Origin: an uncultured Burkholderiales bacterium
GTDB lineage: Bacteria > Pseudomonadota > Gammaproteobacteria > Burkholderiales > Burkholderiaceae_C
Reading direction: 5' to 3'
Length of the DNA: 54,801 bases
Assembly (NCBI GenBank): GCA_903838355.1
Contig: CAILYC010000021.1
Span: forward strand, 1 to 54,801
The translations under genes were made by a program, and so were the position numbers. Below the pieces are notes generated by a model. It was not told where the DNA came from. It worked only from the letters and a program-made list of their open reading frames with translations, and ran no database searches. Shown here one piece after another: positions 34,201-43,520 of the stretch. Numbering within the stretch: the first letter of the stretch is position 1; every line of letters starts with the position of its first letter.

Positions 34201-37125
34201 CCCCAAATCAATCACCCAGTCACTCGAGCGAACCACATCCAAGTTGTGTTCAATGAGGACGATCGAGGCCCCAGAGTCAATGAGTTTGCGCATGGCACGC
34301 ATGAGCTTGGCGATGTCGTCAAAATGCAGCCCTGTGGTGGGCTCATCAAACAAAAACAGGGAGCCTTTTTTGGCAACGGCTTGTCTCATCTGCGCGCGCG
34401 CCTTGGCCGCTTGTGCCAAGTGCCCCGCGAGCTTCAAGCGCTGCGATTCGCCACCACTCAAGGTCGGCACCGGTTGGCCGAGCTTCACGTATTCGAGACC
34501 CACGTCCACAATGGGCTGGAGCGCGCGAATGACATCGGGGTCATGGCGAAAGAGGCTCGCGGCTTGGCTCACGGTCAACTCGAGCACATCGGCAACCGAC
34601 ATGCCCATCGCAGCCGCTTGGGGCAGCGCGCGCTCGAGCTTGACCTCTAATATTTCTTGGCGATAGCGTGCCCCTTGGCAGTCTTGGCACCTCAAGTAGA
34701 CATCGCTCAAGAATTGCATCTCAATGTGCTCAAAGCCAGAACCCCCGCAGGTCGGGCATCTTCCGTCGCCGTGGTTGAAACTGAACTTGGAGGCGGTGTA
34801 GCCACGCTCACGCGCCAAGGGGGTGGTGGCGAACAATTCCCGGATGGCATCCCAAGCCCCGACATAACTCACGGGGTTGGAGCGTGCTGTTTTGCCAATG
34901 GGCGACTGGTCGACAAAAACCACATCGCTCAAATAATCCGCCCCCAAGATTCGGTCATGCTCACCGGGCGACTCGGTGCTTTGGCCAAAATAGCGCAGCA
35001 AAGCCGGCGCCAAAATATCTTGGATGAGGGTGGATTTGCCCGAACCCGAGACCCCGGTGACACTGACCAATCGGTGCAGGGGAAACTCAATGGTGAGGTC
35101 CTTCAAGTTGTGCTCGCGCGCGCCTTCGATGATCAAGCGCGGTGTCGCGTCTTGCACCAAGCGCTTGAGTCCGAGCCCCACTTGCTTTCGAGCTCCAAGA
35201 TATTGACCCGTGAGGGTGTCGGTTTTGGCCAGGTCGGCGAGGCTGCCGTCAAAGACAATTTGCCCACCGCCCTCGCCTGGACCGGGCCCCATGTCAATGA
35301 TGCGATCTGCACAAAACATCACCAAGGGGTCGTGCTCAACCACCACCAAGGTGTTGCCTGCGTCTCTCAAATTGAGCATGGCGCGGTTGATGCGCCCCAT
35401 GTCGGTGGGGTGCAAACCGATGCTGGGCTCGTCGAGCACAAACAAAGTGTTGACCAAGGAAGTTCCGAGTGCGGTGGTCAAGTTGATGCGCTGCACTTCG
35501 CCGCCACTCAAGGTGCGGCTTTGCCGGTCCAAGTTGAGGTAGCCGATGCCGACGTCGACCAGGTATTTCAAGCGAGAACAAATTTCCCCCAGCAGCAAAT
35601 CCATGGCCTGCGCTTGCGCGCTTTGCGACTGCTCTGCAGTGAGCCTCGCTTGCTCAGCTTGCAGGCTGTCAAAAAACACTTTCATGCGCGCAATCGGCAA
35701 ACGCATCAAATCGTGCAACGACAGCCCCGGCATCGTGTCCAATTGCTCAGCTTGCCAATTCACCCCACTGGGCATGAAGCGCGCAATGCCACCAAGAGCC
35801 GCCTGGGCCTGTTCAAGGTTGCCGATGCGCCAGAGCAAGCTTTGCGTCTGAAGGCGCGCGCCCTCACAACTCGTGCAACGCGTGTAGCTGCGGTATTTGG
35901 AGAGCAAGACGCGGATGTGCATCTTGTAGGCCTTGGTCTCCAAGTACTCAAAGAAACGGTCTATGCCGTACCACTGCTGCTTCCATTTGCCATTCCACTC
36001 AGGAGAGCCTTTGATCACCCAGTCGCGCTGCACGGCGGTGAGTTGGTACCAAGGGGTGTCTCTGGGAATGCCGGCTTTCTCGGCAAAGCGCATCAAATCA
36101 ATTTGCTGCTCGGCCCAAGCCGGGGTTTGAATGGTCTTGATGGCCCCGCCCCTGAGGGTCAGCTTGTCATTGGGCACCACCAGGCCATAATCCACCCCAA
36201 TGATGCGACCAAAGCCGCGGCACTTCTCACAAGCGCCCAAGGCCGAGTTGAACGAGAACAAGGACGGGGTGGGCTCAAGATAGCTGAGGTCACTTTGCGG
36301 GCAATGCAAACCGCTGGAGAACTGCAGCACTTGCGGGGCAGGCAGATCTTCTGGGGCTTGATTTTGGAATTCATGCTGCTCTTGCTGCTCTTGCTGCTGT
36401 TGCTGCTCTTGTTGCCGTTGAGGCAAGACGTAGATGGCCACACGCCCATTGCCACGTTTGAGAGCCGTCTCCAGCGCTTCGACCACGCGGGACTTCTCCA
36501 CCGAACCCAAGCGAAAACGGTCGGCCACCACATCGAGCACTTTGCGCGCTCCGGTGGGGGTGGCCCTTTGCCGGGTGGCTTGAACTTTGGTGAACCCCGA
36601 TGCACTCAGCCACTGCTCGACTTCTGCATCTGAAATGGCCGCAGGCAACTCCACGGCAAAGGTGACCACCAAGCGCGGGTCTTGTGCGCCGAGTTGGGTC
36701 TGCAAGTCTGCCAGCAAGGTCTCGGCGCTGTGGCGCTTGACCTCAAGCGCCGTTTGGCGGTCAAAGAGCCGGCCCAAGCGTGCAAAGAGCAACTTCAAAT
36801 GGTCGTTGAGCTCTGTCATGGTGCCCACGGTGGAGCGTGAACTGCGCACCGGATTGGATTGATCAATGGCAATGGCCGGGGGCACGCCTTCGACCTGGTC
36901 AACCTGCGGGCGGTCCATGCGGTCCATGAACTGGCGCGCGTATGCGCTGAAGGTCTCCACATAGCGGCGTTGGCCTTCGGCGTACAAGGTATCAAACACC
37001 AAACTTGACTTGCCCGATCCGGAGGGGCCCGTCACCACGGTGAGGTCACCGGTCTTGATGTCCAAATTCAAATTCTTCAAGTTGTGCTCTCGAGCACCTC
37101 GAATGCGAATCAAACCTTGCGTCAT
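31228..37125 (-). CDS. uvrA: Tandem-fused excinuclease ABC subunit A, four ATPase heads
   Basis: UvrA finds bulky DNA lesions and loads UvrB. This 1965-aa protein is about twice the usual size because two complete UvrA modules are fused. Walker A motifs lie near residues 33 (GPSGSGKSS), 690, 1080 and 1654 (each GVSGSGKST). ABC signatures are [16 protein letters not shown] (twice) and LSGGEAQR, and several CxxC zinc modules are visible ([48 protein letters not shown]). One chain could form the two-module unit that normally needs a dimer. A Gln-rich run at about 234-251 and an [11 protein letters not shown] linker at about 1590-1622 are coded by short DNA tandems. Similar long forms are known from Burkholderiales and Chlamydia. 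No LexA box is obvious upstream. Confidence 0.95.
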   Translation of the reverse strand: MTQGLIRIRGAREHNLKNLNLDIKTGDLTVVTGPSGSGKSSLVFDTLYAEGQRRYVETFSAYARQFMDRMDRPQVDQVEGVPPAIAIDQSNPVRSSRSTVGTMTELNDHLKLLFARLGRLFDRQTALEVKRHSAETLLADLQTQLGAQDPRLVVTFAVELPAAISDAEVEQWLSASGFTKVQATRQRATPTGARKVLDVVADRFRLGSVEKSRVVEALETALKRGNGRVAIYVLPQRQQEQQQQQEQQEQHEFQNQAPEDLPAPQVLQFSSGLHCPQSDLSYLEPTPSLFSFNSALGACEKCRGFGRIIGVDYGLVVPNDKLTLRGGAIKTIQTPAWAEQQIDLMRFAEKAGIPRDTPWYQLTAVQRDWVIKGSPEWNGKWKQQWYGIDRFFEYLETKAYKMHIRVLLSKYRSYTRCTSCEGARLQTQSLLWRIGNLEQAQAALGGIARFMPSGVNWQAEQLDTMPGLSLHDLMRLPIARMKVFFDSLQAEQARLTAEQSQSAQAQAMDLLLGEICSRLKYLVDVGIGYLNLDRQSRTLSGGEVQRINLTTALGTSLVNTLFVLDEPSIGLHPTDMGRINRAMLNLRDAGNTLVVVEHDPLVMFCADRIIDMGPGPGEGGGQIVFDGSLADLAKTDTLTGQYLGARKQVGLGLKRLVQDATPRLIIEGAREHNLKDLTIEFPLHRLVSVTGVSGSGKSTLIQDILAPALLRYFGQSTESPGEHDRILGADYLSDVVFVDQSPIGKTARSNPVSYVGAWDAIRELFATTPLARERGYTASKFSFNHGDGRCPTCGGSGFEHIEMQFLSDVYLRCQDCQGARYRQEILEVKLERALPQAAAMGMSVADVLELTVSQAASLFRHDPDVIRALQPIVDVGLEYVKLGQPVPTLSGGESQRLKLAGHLAQAAKARAQMRQAVAKKGSLFLFDEPTTGLHFDDIAKLMRAMRKLIDSGASIVLIEHNLDVVRSSDWVIDLGPEGGEAGGFLVAQGSPDDIKLHPSSHTAQALRSYDQNLGALSPEGGHGAAAGLQGILGLLGQGESTRARLPSLHSGEIQIINAKEHNLKNLSVNIPRGRFNVVTGVSGSGKSTLAFDILFNEGQRRYLESLNAYARSIVQPAARPEVDAVYGIPPTVAIEQRLSRGGRKSTVGTTTEVWHFLRLLYVKLGVQHCVHDGQAVMPQSVQSICAQLITRFKGQEIGILSPLVINRKGLYTDLADWARNKGYTHLRVDGEFLPTQKFPRLDRFKEHIVELPVLSLTVDVAQEEILRQAVMLALEHGKGVVHVLTPLKGLSTAMMLGTKTAGIGSLQVYSTRRACPVCATSYSELDPRLFSYNSKHGWCPSCVGTGVKLNAKQRAILDDTTQDASQKGREQTFAEPTLDEFEELPCPTCEGSRLNALARNVRFEGQAITALAQWSVQALHAWVKALKLVGRQDLIARDLVSEIALRLEFLDQVGLGYLTLERGAPTLSGGESQRIRLAAQLGSHLQGVCYVLDEPTIGLHARDNQMLLNALTLLCEKGNTLVVVEHDEETMRRADHLIDIGPGAGKRGGHLVAQGSVQDLMDQSESVTGRYLRDAMRHPLQMRRGVEHLSIQPSIKASIKASIKATIKPSISLPLTPLSPLTPSGALRVLGASLHNLKTVTVDFPLKRLVAVTGVSGSGKSTLARDILLANVAQALSARKAPSRWLGCEEVLGWEQLDRVLEVDQTPIGKTPRSCPATYIGFWDTIRKMFAQTLEAQARGYGPARFSFNTGEGRCHGCEGQGMRTIEMSFLPDVKVLCEVCKGARFNAETLGVTWRGKTIGEVLQMQVDEAVDFFASTPVIAHPLSLLKDVGLGYLTLGQPSPTLSGGEAQRIKLVTELSKVRDDVGKRGYKVPHTLYVLDEPTVGLHMSDVDKLIRVLHRLVDAGHSVIVIEHDLDVIAEADWVLDLGPEGGQGGGHLVAAGTPETLVKRRTHTGVALQSVLAR

Positions 37126-37402
37126 GTCATCTCACGGTCGTTGGGGGTGATCAAAAAAAGGGCCTCACTCTTTGGCCGAGCTTAGGCTGAGCTTTGGGAA
37201 AGTCCACATGGCATTTTGCGCTTTTGCTGCAAAAGCCCCTCTGATCGCCGTCATGCGCGATCAAAAGGACACCATCGGGGTGGTAATTTATTGTAGAGGC
37301 AGGCCAAGGCAAAGCGATGAATCCCTGCATTATCCCTCCCACGCCAAGGATGAGTCCTTGCCGCACGAGGCCAAGATCTGATCGCTTGAGCTCACCCACA
37401 AG
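37126..37402. other. Leader/promoter region of uvrA
   Basis: No gene is supported here. The region holds a GATCGC-N8-GCGATC inverted repeat near 37240-37262 and, on the minus strand, a TACAAT hexamer (37295-37290) without a convincing -35 box. No CTGT-N8-ACAG SOS operator was seen. Confidence 0.5.
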
Positions 37403-37445
37403 CAAAACCCCCTGGGGTCTCGCGATCCGCAGGGGGCTGGTTTTG
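37403..37445. terminator. Bidirectional terminator downstream of the MFS permease gene
   Basis: CAAAACCCCCTG (37403-37414) and CAGGGGG plus GGTTTTG (37430-37445) form a GC-rich stem bounded by A4 on the left and T4 on the right. It lies about 60 bases after the stop codon of the permease gene on the minus strand. Confidence 0.7.
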
Positions 37446-37503
37446 TGCAGTGACGGGCCCAGCTTTGTCAAACGCGCAGGGCGAGTCAAAAGCCTAGGAC
37501 TGT

Positions 37504-39171
37504 TCAGTCATCGGCATAAATGTCCACGTCCTTGGTTTCTTTGACAAAGATCATCCCAATGACGAAGCAGACGCCAGCGACAATGACGGGGTACCAAAGT
37601 CCACTGTACATATCACCGGTTTGCGCCACGATGGCAAAAGCGGTGGTGGGCAGCAAGCCGCCGAACCAACCGTTGCCAATGTGATAGGGCAAGGACATAG
37701 AGGTGTAGCGAATGCGTGTGGGGAACATCTCCACCAACATCGCCGCAATCGGACCATAGACCATGGTCACCAAAATCACCAAATAGGTGAGGATGATGGT
37801 CATGGTGACCTTGTCCATTTTGGCGGGGTCGGCTTTGGGCGGGTAGCCCGCATCTTTCAAGGCCGCACCCAAGGCTTTCTTGAACTCGGTAACCTTCTTC
37901 ACGCTGTCTTCGTCAAATTTGAAATTGACAACATTGGCACTGGGCGCCTCGATCTCCACTGTGCCCACCGTCACTTTGGTCGGTGTACCGGCTGGGGCCA
38001 ACTCGTTGGCGTAGCTCACCGAGTTTTGAGCCAAATAGCGCTTGGCCACATCGCACGAGCTCTTGAAGTCGATTTCACGGGCAATGGGACTGCCTTGGAA
38101 GGAGCACTGTGCGGGGTCTTGGGTGACCACCACCTTGGCCGAGGCTTGCGCCGCGGCCAAATCGGGATTGGCCGCTTTGGTGAGGGCTTGAAACACGGGA
38201 AAGTAAGTGAGGACGGCCAACAGCATGCCGAGCATGATGATGGGCTTTCTGCCGATCTTGTCAGACAAGGCGCCAAACACCACGAAGAAAGGGGTGCCGA
38301 TGAGCAAAGCAGCCGCGATCAACAAATTGGCCGTGGTGGCGTCCACCTTCAAGGTCTGGGTCAAGAAAAAGAGCGCGTAAAACTGTCCTGAGTACCACAC
38401 CACCGCTTGGCCTGCGGTCAAACCGAACAACGCCAAAATCACGATCTTGAGGTTTTTCCACTCGCCAAAAGACTCGGCCAAAGGCGCTTTGGAGGTTTTG
38501 CCCTCGGCTTTCATCTTTTGAAAGGCGGGGGACTCGTTCATGGACAAACGGATGTAGACCGAAGTCGCCAACAACAAAATCGACACGATGAAAGGAACGC
38601 GCCAGCCCCAGGCAGCAAAGTCCGCCTCCGGCATGGCGCTTCGGGTTCCCAAAATCACCAACAAGGATAAAAAGAGACCCAAGGTTGCGGTGGTCTGAAT
38701 CCAAGAGGTGAAAACGCCGCGGTGTCCATGCGGCGCATGCTCAGCCACGTAGGTCGCGGCGCCGCCGTACTCGCCACCCAGGGCCAAGCCCTGCAAGAGT
38801 CGCAAGGCAATCAAAATGACCGGCGCGGCCACCCCAATGCTGGCATAACTCGGCAGCACCCCGACGATGAAGGTGGATGAACCCATGATCAGGATGGTCA
38901 CCAAGAATGTGTATTTGCGACCGATCATGTCGCCCAATCGGCCAAAGAAAATGGCACCAAAGGGTCGAACCAAAAAGCCCGCGGCAAAGGCGAGCAAGGC
39001 AAAAATAAACGCCGCCTGGGGGTCAAGTCCACTGAAAAACTGCTTGGCGATGATGGCCGCAAGTGAGCCGTACAAATAGAAGTCGTACCATTCAAACACA
39101 GTGCCCAAAGAAGACGCAAAAACGACCTTCTTCTCTTCTGATGTCATGGTGTGCGGTGCATGTGCAGCCAT
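37504..39171 (-). CDS. MFS transporter of the metabolite:H+ symporter (MHS) family
   Basis: This is an inner-membrane secondary transporter of the ProP/KgtP/ShiA kind, with about 12 hydrophobic segments. Family marks are SLGTVFEWYDFYLYGSLAAI at the start, FGRLGDMIGRKYTF (loop 2-3), RLLQGLALGGEYGGAATYV and FGALSDKIGRKPII. About 100 hydrophilic residues (from AANPDLAAAQASAKVV to the segment before TMTIILTYLVILVTMVYGPI) are inserted in the second half and should face the periplasm; a C..C pair there could be bridged. Substrate is unknown, perhaps an organic acid. ATG 39171 (MAAHAPHTMT) has AGGAGA nine bases upstream; 555 aa. Confidence 0.9.
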   Translation of the reverse strand: MAAHAPHTMTSEEKKVVFASSLGTVFEWYDFYLYGSLAAIIAKQFFSGLDPQAAFIFALLAFAAGFLVRPFGAIFFGRLGDMIGRKYTFLVTILIMGSSTFIVGVLPSYASIGVAAPVILIALRLLQGLALGGEYGGAATYVAEHAPHGHRGVFTSWIQTTATLGLFLSLLVILGTRSAMPEADFAAWGWRVPFIVSILLLATSVYIRLSMNESPAFQKMKAEGKTSKAPLAESFGEWKNLKIVILALFGLTAGQAVVWYSGQFYALFFLTQTLKVDATTANLLIAAALLIGTPFFVVFGALSDKIGRKPIIMLGMLLAVLTYFPVFQALTKAANPDLAAAQASAKVVVTQDPAQCSFQGSPIAREIDFKSSCDVAKRYLAQNSVSYANELAPAGTPTKVTVGTVEIEAPSANVVNFKFDEDSVKKVTEFKKALGAALKDAGYPPKADPAKMDKVTMTIILTYLVILVTMVYGPIAAMLVEMFPTRIRYTSMSLPYHIGNGWFGGLLPTTAFAIVAQTGDMYSGLWYPVIVAGVCFVIGMIFVKETKDVDIYADD

Positions 39172-39475
39172 AGATGTTGTCTCCTGAAAAGTTATTGCTG
39201 GGTTGATCTGCGCGTCAAAACAGCCATGCACTAATGCCATGAAACTCCAATTTTGCGCTGTTTCCAATATCACGGAATACGCTGACACGAAACTTACATA
39301 TTAAGCAATGTCGTGCCAGTTTTTAGATTTTTGTCAATAAAAGGTTCGCTTTTTACTCGGTATTTTCCCTAGTTTATAAAAATGCAGGGTATTTTTGCCC
39401 GGCCCTCAGGTGTATGCCGTTTGCCCTCCCCAAAGGCGCGTTGGCCACGCCGCCACAGGTCCACACCACGGGCAC
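39172..39475 (-). promoter_or_regulatory. AT-rich control region of the MFS permease gene
   Basis: This 304-bp gap is more AT-rich than its surroundings and holds no supported gene. On the minus strand it contains TTGACA (39337-39332) without a matching -10 at normal distance. Overlapping downstream is TGGCACGACATTGCT (39318-39304), which resembles a sigma-54 -24/-12 element but with 9 instead of 10 bases between GG and GC. Confidence 0.4.
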
Positions 39476-39718
39476 TCAAGTCGGCAATCGATCCAATAGT
39501 GTTTGCCAAACTTGGCGTTTGACCCCTGGGGTCGAGCGGCTCCAACGCGCAATTTCTTCAAGGCTGCGGTAGCAGCCCAAGCACAGACCCGTGCTCGCGT
39601 CCATGTCACAAACAGCGATGCAAGGCGACACCACGAAGTCCGAGTCCTCCCCCGCCTCCAAGACCAGCGCCGACTTGTCGCGAAGCCTCTCAATGCGCAC
39701 CCTTTGCTCGTCGCTCAT
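39476..39718 (-). CDS. DUF1289 domain protein, 80 aa
   Basis: The core SPCIAVCDMDASTGLCLGCY followed by RSLEEIARWS is the DUF1289 signature, in which four cysteines (C-x3-C, then C-x2-C) probably bind a metal. The function is unknown; such proteins are small and cytoplasmic. ATG 39718 overlaps the stop codon of the HAD phosphatase gene (ATGA), so the two are translationally coupled. The frame extends upstream to 39796 but that part lies inside the HAD gene. Length 80 aa is usual for the family. Confidence 0.85.
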   Translation of the reverse strand: MSDEQRVRIERLRDKSALVLEAGEDSDFVVSPCIAVCDMDASTGLCLGCYRSLEEIARWSRSTPGVKRQVWQTLLDRLPT

Positions 39719-40386
39719 AGGCACCACGCCGTGACCTCGGCCATCGAGCCAAACACCTTTTGCGCACCGGCTGCGCGCAAGTTCTCCACGGTGCACACGC
39801 CGTGCTCCTGCCCCCGCGCCAAATAGGCCCAGACGGCCAAGCCCGCCGAACTCGCCGCTTGCACACCAGACGGGGTGTCCTCAATGGCCACACATTGCTG
39901 AGCAGGCACCTCCAAGGCTTGGAGCGCGGCCCAGTAAACGTCTGGGGCGGGTTTGGTCTTGGCGACCTCGTGCCCCGAAAAGATTCGCCCCTCAAAACAC
40001 GCGGTCAAACCCACGAGATCGAGTTGCATCTCCACTTTGCCCCGGTCTGCCCCTGAAACGCAGGCCAGCCTGTTGGGGTAATGGGCATGCAAGGTTTTCA
40101 CCACGTCGCAGGCGTGCTCAATGGCCTGAAGCTCACTTCGAAGGGCCTCGTCACGGTGGTGGCGAAAGTCCTGCAGCCAGGCTTGCCCAATCTCGACGCC
40201 GGTTTCCTGGGCGATTCGGGCCTTTTGATCCTTGACCGCACGGCCCATGAAAAGGAACTCACATTCGGTCAAACTCAAATCCCAGCCGAGTTCACGCAAA
40301 CAGCGCTGGAGCACTCGGTGGGTGATGGGCTCGCTGTCGACCAGCACACCATCACAATCGAAGAAGAGGGCCGCAAAAGCTGTCAT
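39715..40386 (-). CDS. HAD-superfamily phosphatase (phosphoglycolate / beta-phosphoglucomutase type)
   Basis: The N-terminal motif FFDCDGVLVDSEPITHRVL has the catalytic aspartate pair (D-x-D). Motif II is the S in ACVSGADRGKVE, motif III the K in VAKTKPAPDVYWAALQAL, and motif IV AIEDTPSGVQAASSAG. An alpha-helical cap lies between motif I and II. Substrate cannot be read from the sequence. ATG 40386 gives 223 aa; a TTG at 40410 is a less likely start. It follows the carbonic anhydrase gene by 10 nt and overlaps DUF1289 by 4 nt. If the substrate is 2-phosphoglycolate, the link to carbonic anhydrase would make sense, but this is only a guess. Confidence 0.88.
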   Translation of the reverse strand: MTAFAALFFDCDGVLVDSEPITHRVLQRCLRELGWDLSLTECEFLFMGRAVKDQKARIAQETGVEIGQAWLQDFRHHRDEALRSELQAIEHACDVVKTLHAHYPNRLACVSGADRGKVEMQLDLVGLTACFEGRIFSGHEVAKTKPAPDVYWAALQALEVPAQQCVAIEDTPSGVQAASSAGLAVWAYLARGQEHGVCTVENLRAAGAQKVFGSMAEVTAWCL

Positions 40387-40396
40387 GCCGTACCGA

Positions 40397-41107
40397 CTAA
40401 GCGAGGTCAAAAGGTGGTTTTGATGAGGGCTGTTGTGGCGAGGTCAGATCCGAGTCAGTCACCTGGGGGTAGCGCTGGTAGGCCCGCGTCAATGCCGGGC
40501 TCAACTGCTCGGGCGCATTGACGCTCACCTCCAAGTCTTTCAAAAGACCATCCTTCAAGCCATAAATCCAGCCGTGCACGCTGATCGCTTGCCCTCGACG
40601 CCAAGCGTCTTGCATGACATTGGACTCGGCCACATTGCCCACTTGTTCAATCACATTCATCTCACACATGGCGTCTTCCAAGGCATGCTCATGCAAATGG
40701 TCGAGCCGCTTTCGGTGGCGAAAGCGCACATCCTTCACGTGTCTGAGCCAGTTGTCGGCCAAACCAATGCGGGCCCCACGGGTGGCGGCCAACACGCCTG
40801 AGCAGCCGTAATGTCCCACCACCATGATGTGCTCCACCTTCAATTGCTCAACGGCAAACTGGATTACCGACAAAGCATTCAAATCCGAGTGCACCACCAC
40901 ATTGGCGACATTGCGGTGCACAAACACCTCGCCTGGGTCGAGTCCCGTGATCTCGTTGGCCGGCACACGAGAGTCCGAGCAACCGATCCACAAGTATTTG
41001 GGGCTTTGTTGTTGCGCCAAGTGCTGAAAAAATCCAGGGCGCAAGGCCTCCATCTTGAGCGCCCAGGTGCGGTTGTTGTCCAGAAGTTGTTGCAGTGCAG
41101 AGGTCAT
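40397..41107 (-). CDS. can: Beta-class carbonic anhydrase
   Basis: The enzyme interconverts CO2 and bicarbonate in the cytoplasm and supplies bicarbonate for carboxylation. Zinc ligands C43, H99 and C102 and the D45-R47 dyad are seen in WIGCSDSRVP and MVVGHYGCSGV. VFVHRNVANVVVHSDLNAL is also typical. The last 25 residues after YQRYPQ are a variable, Ser/Pro-rich tail. Length is 236 aa. It is the first gene of a three-gene operon with the HAD phosphatase and DUF1289. There is no strong ribosome-binding site. Confidence 0.95.
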   Translation of the reverse strand: MTSALQQLLDNNRTWALKMEALRPGFFQHLAQQQSPKYLWIGCSDSRVPANEITGLDPGEVFVHRNVANVVVHSDLNALSVIQFAVEQLKVEHIMVVGHYGCSGVLAATRGARIGLADNWLRHVKDVRFRHRKRLDHLHEHALEDAMCEMNVIEQVGNVAESNVMQDAWRRGQAISVHGWIYGLKDGLLKDLEVSVNAPEQLSPALTRAYQRYPQVTDSDLTSPQQPSSKPPFDLA

Positions 41108-41258
41108 GAATGGGGGAAAGCGGGGTGCGCTGAAAAATTCAAGGTCGGGCTGTCAAGTTTACCGGTTTTGCTTGAATGCTCTGCGCGCGGGCCCCATCAA
41201 CCTCACGATCCCTGCGTGATTGGCAGATTGACCCAGGCATCCAAACCGCGAGGCCCCT

Positions 41259-41348
41259 CACCACATCCTCACCACATCCTTACCACACCCTTTTACAACC
41301 CATACCCCCATTTCCCTTTTTCCCTTTTTCCCTCTTTGCCCTCTTTGT
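41259..41348. repeat. Pyrimidine-rich tandem repeats upstream of carbonic anhydrase
   Basis: About three copies of CACCACATCCT (41259-41290, one imperfect) are followed by TTTCCCTT-type 8-bp units (41311-41348) up to the stop codon of the DUF45 gene. The array fills most of the 241-bp gap between the two genes. Confidence 0.75.
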
Positions 41349-42656
41349 TCAGGTTTGCCTCAGCGCCTGCCACGCTTGCCAATTGGGCATGGGCGTTTTT
41401 TGGAGCAAGGCTCGCCGCGACTCATAGTCGGGCATCACGCGCGCCACCACCGCCCAAAACTCAGGGCTGTGATTCATGTGCAAGAAGTGACTCAACTCGT
41501 GCACCACCACATAGTCCAAGAGGACCATCGGCACATGGGCCAATTGGCGATTAAAGGCAAGCACGCCGCGGGCATTGGCGCTCCCCCACCGAGTGGCCGC
41601 TCGGCTGAGTTTGATCTGCGACCAACTCACCCCCACCATCGAGGAAAAATGTTGGACCCGGGACTCGATGATGGCCAACAAGACGCTGGACAACCAGGCA
41701 TGAATCCAATCGACCAACAGACATTTGTGCCGATCAGGGAGGTCTTCAATCAACACCACCGCGCCCCCCGAGCCTGACCCTGATTCTGAGCCCGAGCCCG
41801 AGCCCGAGCCCGAATCCGAATCCGAATCCGAATCCGAACTCGAACTCGAACTCGAACTCGAATTCAAACTCCAGGGCAAAACCAACCGCAGCGTAGGACC
41901 TGTGCCATCGGCTTGCCAAGAAAACGGCGAACTCGCTTCGCGCTCAAGCCACCAAGCTGGCGCCGCCTCTGTCCATTGCCCTTGACGCATGACCCACAAG
42001 CGCGCCTTGTCCAAGCTTTGCCGACTCTGCTGCCCAAGCGCGCGCCTGGCTTGGCCTTGAACAGCGTGAACACCGTGAACACCTTGATCGCCCTCGGTGC
42101 TGAGCACCACCTCCATGGGCACGCCGAGCAAAGGCAACACCAGGGGCGAGCTCAGGGGCAGCGCCCGGGCCGAGAGCTCAAGCTGTCTTGTGCGCATGAG
42201 TTTCAATTGACACAATATCCAACTTTGCTTTTCTGTCAAAGCGTCCAAGATTTGCGCCACACTGACCCACCTCGGGGCAGACACCTCGAGTCCCTTGGGG
42301 CCCACCACCATGCCGATGGTTTTTCGCGAACTTCGCTTGAGCCAGTAATGAACGCGAGCGTCGGACCACTCCAAGGTGCGGTTGGCGCTTGGGTGAACAT
42401 ATTCAAGGCGTTCAAGAGCCCTTTGCGGCCGAACAAGAGCGCCAGCGAAGGGCTGCTCGACGCGGCTCGGAGTTGGGTTGGGGGCAGCAGTCTTGGAGGC
42501 GACCGGTGCTGGAACAAGTGCTGGAACAAGTTCAGGCACAGGCTCAGGCACACACTCAGGTACACACTCAGGTGTAGGCTCAAGTGCAGACCCAGTCTTT
42601 AGAGGACTCGCCGTCAAAAAATCAAATGCCATTTGAACGTAGCCACCCAACCCCAT
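41349..42656 (-). CDS. DUF45/YgjP-like zinc metallopeptidase with repeat insertions
   Basis: The HExxH motif lies near residues 386-390 in VVVHELSHFLHMNHSPEFWA, the form typical of YgjP-like (DUF45) proteins. WSQIKLSRAATRWGSANARG and LAFNRQLAHVPMVLLDYVV precede it, and the third ligand region follows. At 435 aa it is well above the usual 230-300. The extra length comes from a Pro/Glu/Val repeat near residues 26-50 (ECVPECVPEPVPELV) and from a Ser/Asp/Gly repeat near 263-298 (SSSSSDSDSDSDSGSGSG) coded by 6-bp DNA units. ATG 42656 has GGTGGA seven bases upstream; 42632 is possible. It ends the corC-lnt-glyQS-gmhB-plsC cluster. Confidence 0.85.
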   Translation of the reverse strand: MGLGGYVQMAFDFLTASPLKTGSALEPTPECVPECVPEPVPELVPALVPAPVASKTAAPNPTPSRVEQPFAGALVRPQRALERLEYVHPSANRTLEWSDARVHYWLKRSSRKTIGMVVGPKGLEVSAPRWVSVAQILDALTEKQSWILCQLKLMRTRQLELSARALPLSSPLVLPLLGVPMEVVLSTEGDQGVHGVHAVQGQARRALGQQSRQSLDKARLWVMRQGQWTEAAPAWWLEREASSPFSWQADGTGPTLRLVLPWSLNSSSSSSSSSDSDSDSDSGSGSGSGSESGSGSGGAVVLIEDLPDRHKCLLVDWIHAWLSSVLLAIIESRVQHFSSMVGVSWSQIKLSRAATRWGSANARGVLAFNRQLAHVPMVLLDYVVVHELSHFLHMNHSPEFWAVVARVMPDYESRRALLQKTPMPNWQAWQALRQT

Positions 42657-42758
42657 TGCGTATCCACCCTTCTATTTGACCCCCACCGCCCAATACCGTT
42701 TAAGTCGAAGACACTGCACGCAAACCGCTTGGGCAGCACCCGCGTGTCACGCAAGCCT

Positions 42759-43520
42759 CTATGGCTCACCTTTGACATAGGCCTCAGGATCCAATCGCTG
42801 CATTTCCCGCTCGATCCAGTCCTGAACCTCGAGCATCAAGTCTTGCGCACTTCGCCCCACACTCGAGATCGGTGGCCCCATGGAGACCTCCACAAGGCCG
42901 GGGATTTTCACAAAAGCACGCCGCGGCCAACACCGTCCTGAGGTCACCGCCACCGGCACCACATAGGCCTGCGTCTCAATCGCCAAGCGAGCACCGCCGA
43001 GCTTATAAGACCCCACCTCACCTCGAGGGGTGCGGGTGCCTTCTGGAAACATGATGACCCATACACCGCGGGCCAACAAATCACGACCTTGACTCACCAC
43101 CTTGGCAAAGGCACGAGCACGGTCAGCGCGATCAATGTGGATCATGTCGAGTCGACCTATGGACCAACCGAAAAAGGGAATGGCAAGCAGCTCTTTTTTA
43201 AAAACATAGGCCAGCGGCTTGGGCATGATGGCGGGCATCAACAAAGTCTCGTAGGCCGATTGATGTTTCATGAGCAAAACGACGGGCACGTCCCCAAGGG
43301 CCAACACCCGCTCCAGACCCTGCAACCGGTAACGCACCCCACAAAACCATTGCGCCGCATCGACACTGCTTTTGAGCCAAGCCCGGGCCCATGGATAAAG
43401 TCGCACCTTGGAGGCGCCCAAGCCCCCAAGCACCACGATGGCGAGTGAATAGGGCACCACCGTGACCCCCATCCAGAGCAAGTGCACACAGGAGCGAAGA
43501 AAATAAAAGCCGCGTCTCAT
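42759..43520 (-). CDS. plsC: 1-acyl-sn-glycerol-3-phosphate acyltransferase
   Basis: PlsC adds the second acyl chain to make phosphatidic acid at the inner membrane. There is an N-terminal hydrophobic segment (VHLLWMGVTVVPYSLAIVVL). The catalytic box, usually HX4D, reads HQSAYE (H86 to E91), a form also found in other Burkholderiales. The second box is FPEGTRTPRGEVGSYKLGGA. ATG 43520 overlaps the gmhB stop (ATGA), which fixes the start and gives 253 aa; the longer frame to 43589 lies inside gmhB. Confidence 0.92.
   Translation of the reverse strand: MRRGFYFLRSCVHLLWMGVTVVPYSLAIVVLGGLGASKVRLYPWARAWLKSSVDAAQWFCGVRYRLQGLERVLALGDVPVVLLMKHQSAYETLLMPAIMPKPLAYVFKKELLAIPFFGWSIGRLDMIHIDRADRARAFAKVVSQGRDLLARGVWVIMFPEGTRTPRGEVGSYKLGGARLAIETQAYVVPVAVTSGRCWPRRAFVKIPGLVEVSMGPPISSVGRSAQDLMLEVQDWIEREMQRLDPEAYVKGEP

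Noticed and set aside
37126-37402. LexA/SOS box upstream of uvrA
   Set aside because: No CTGT-N8-ACAG or close variant was found by reading both strands.
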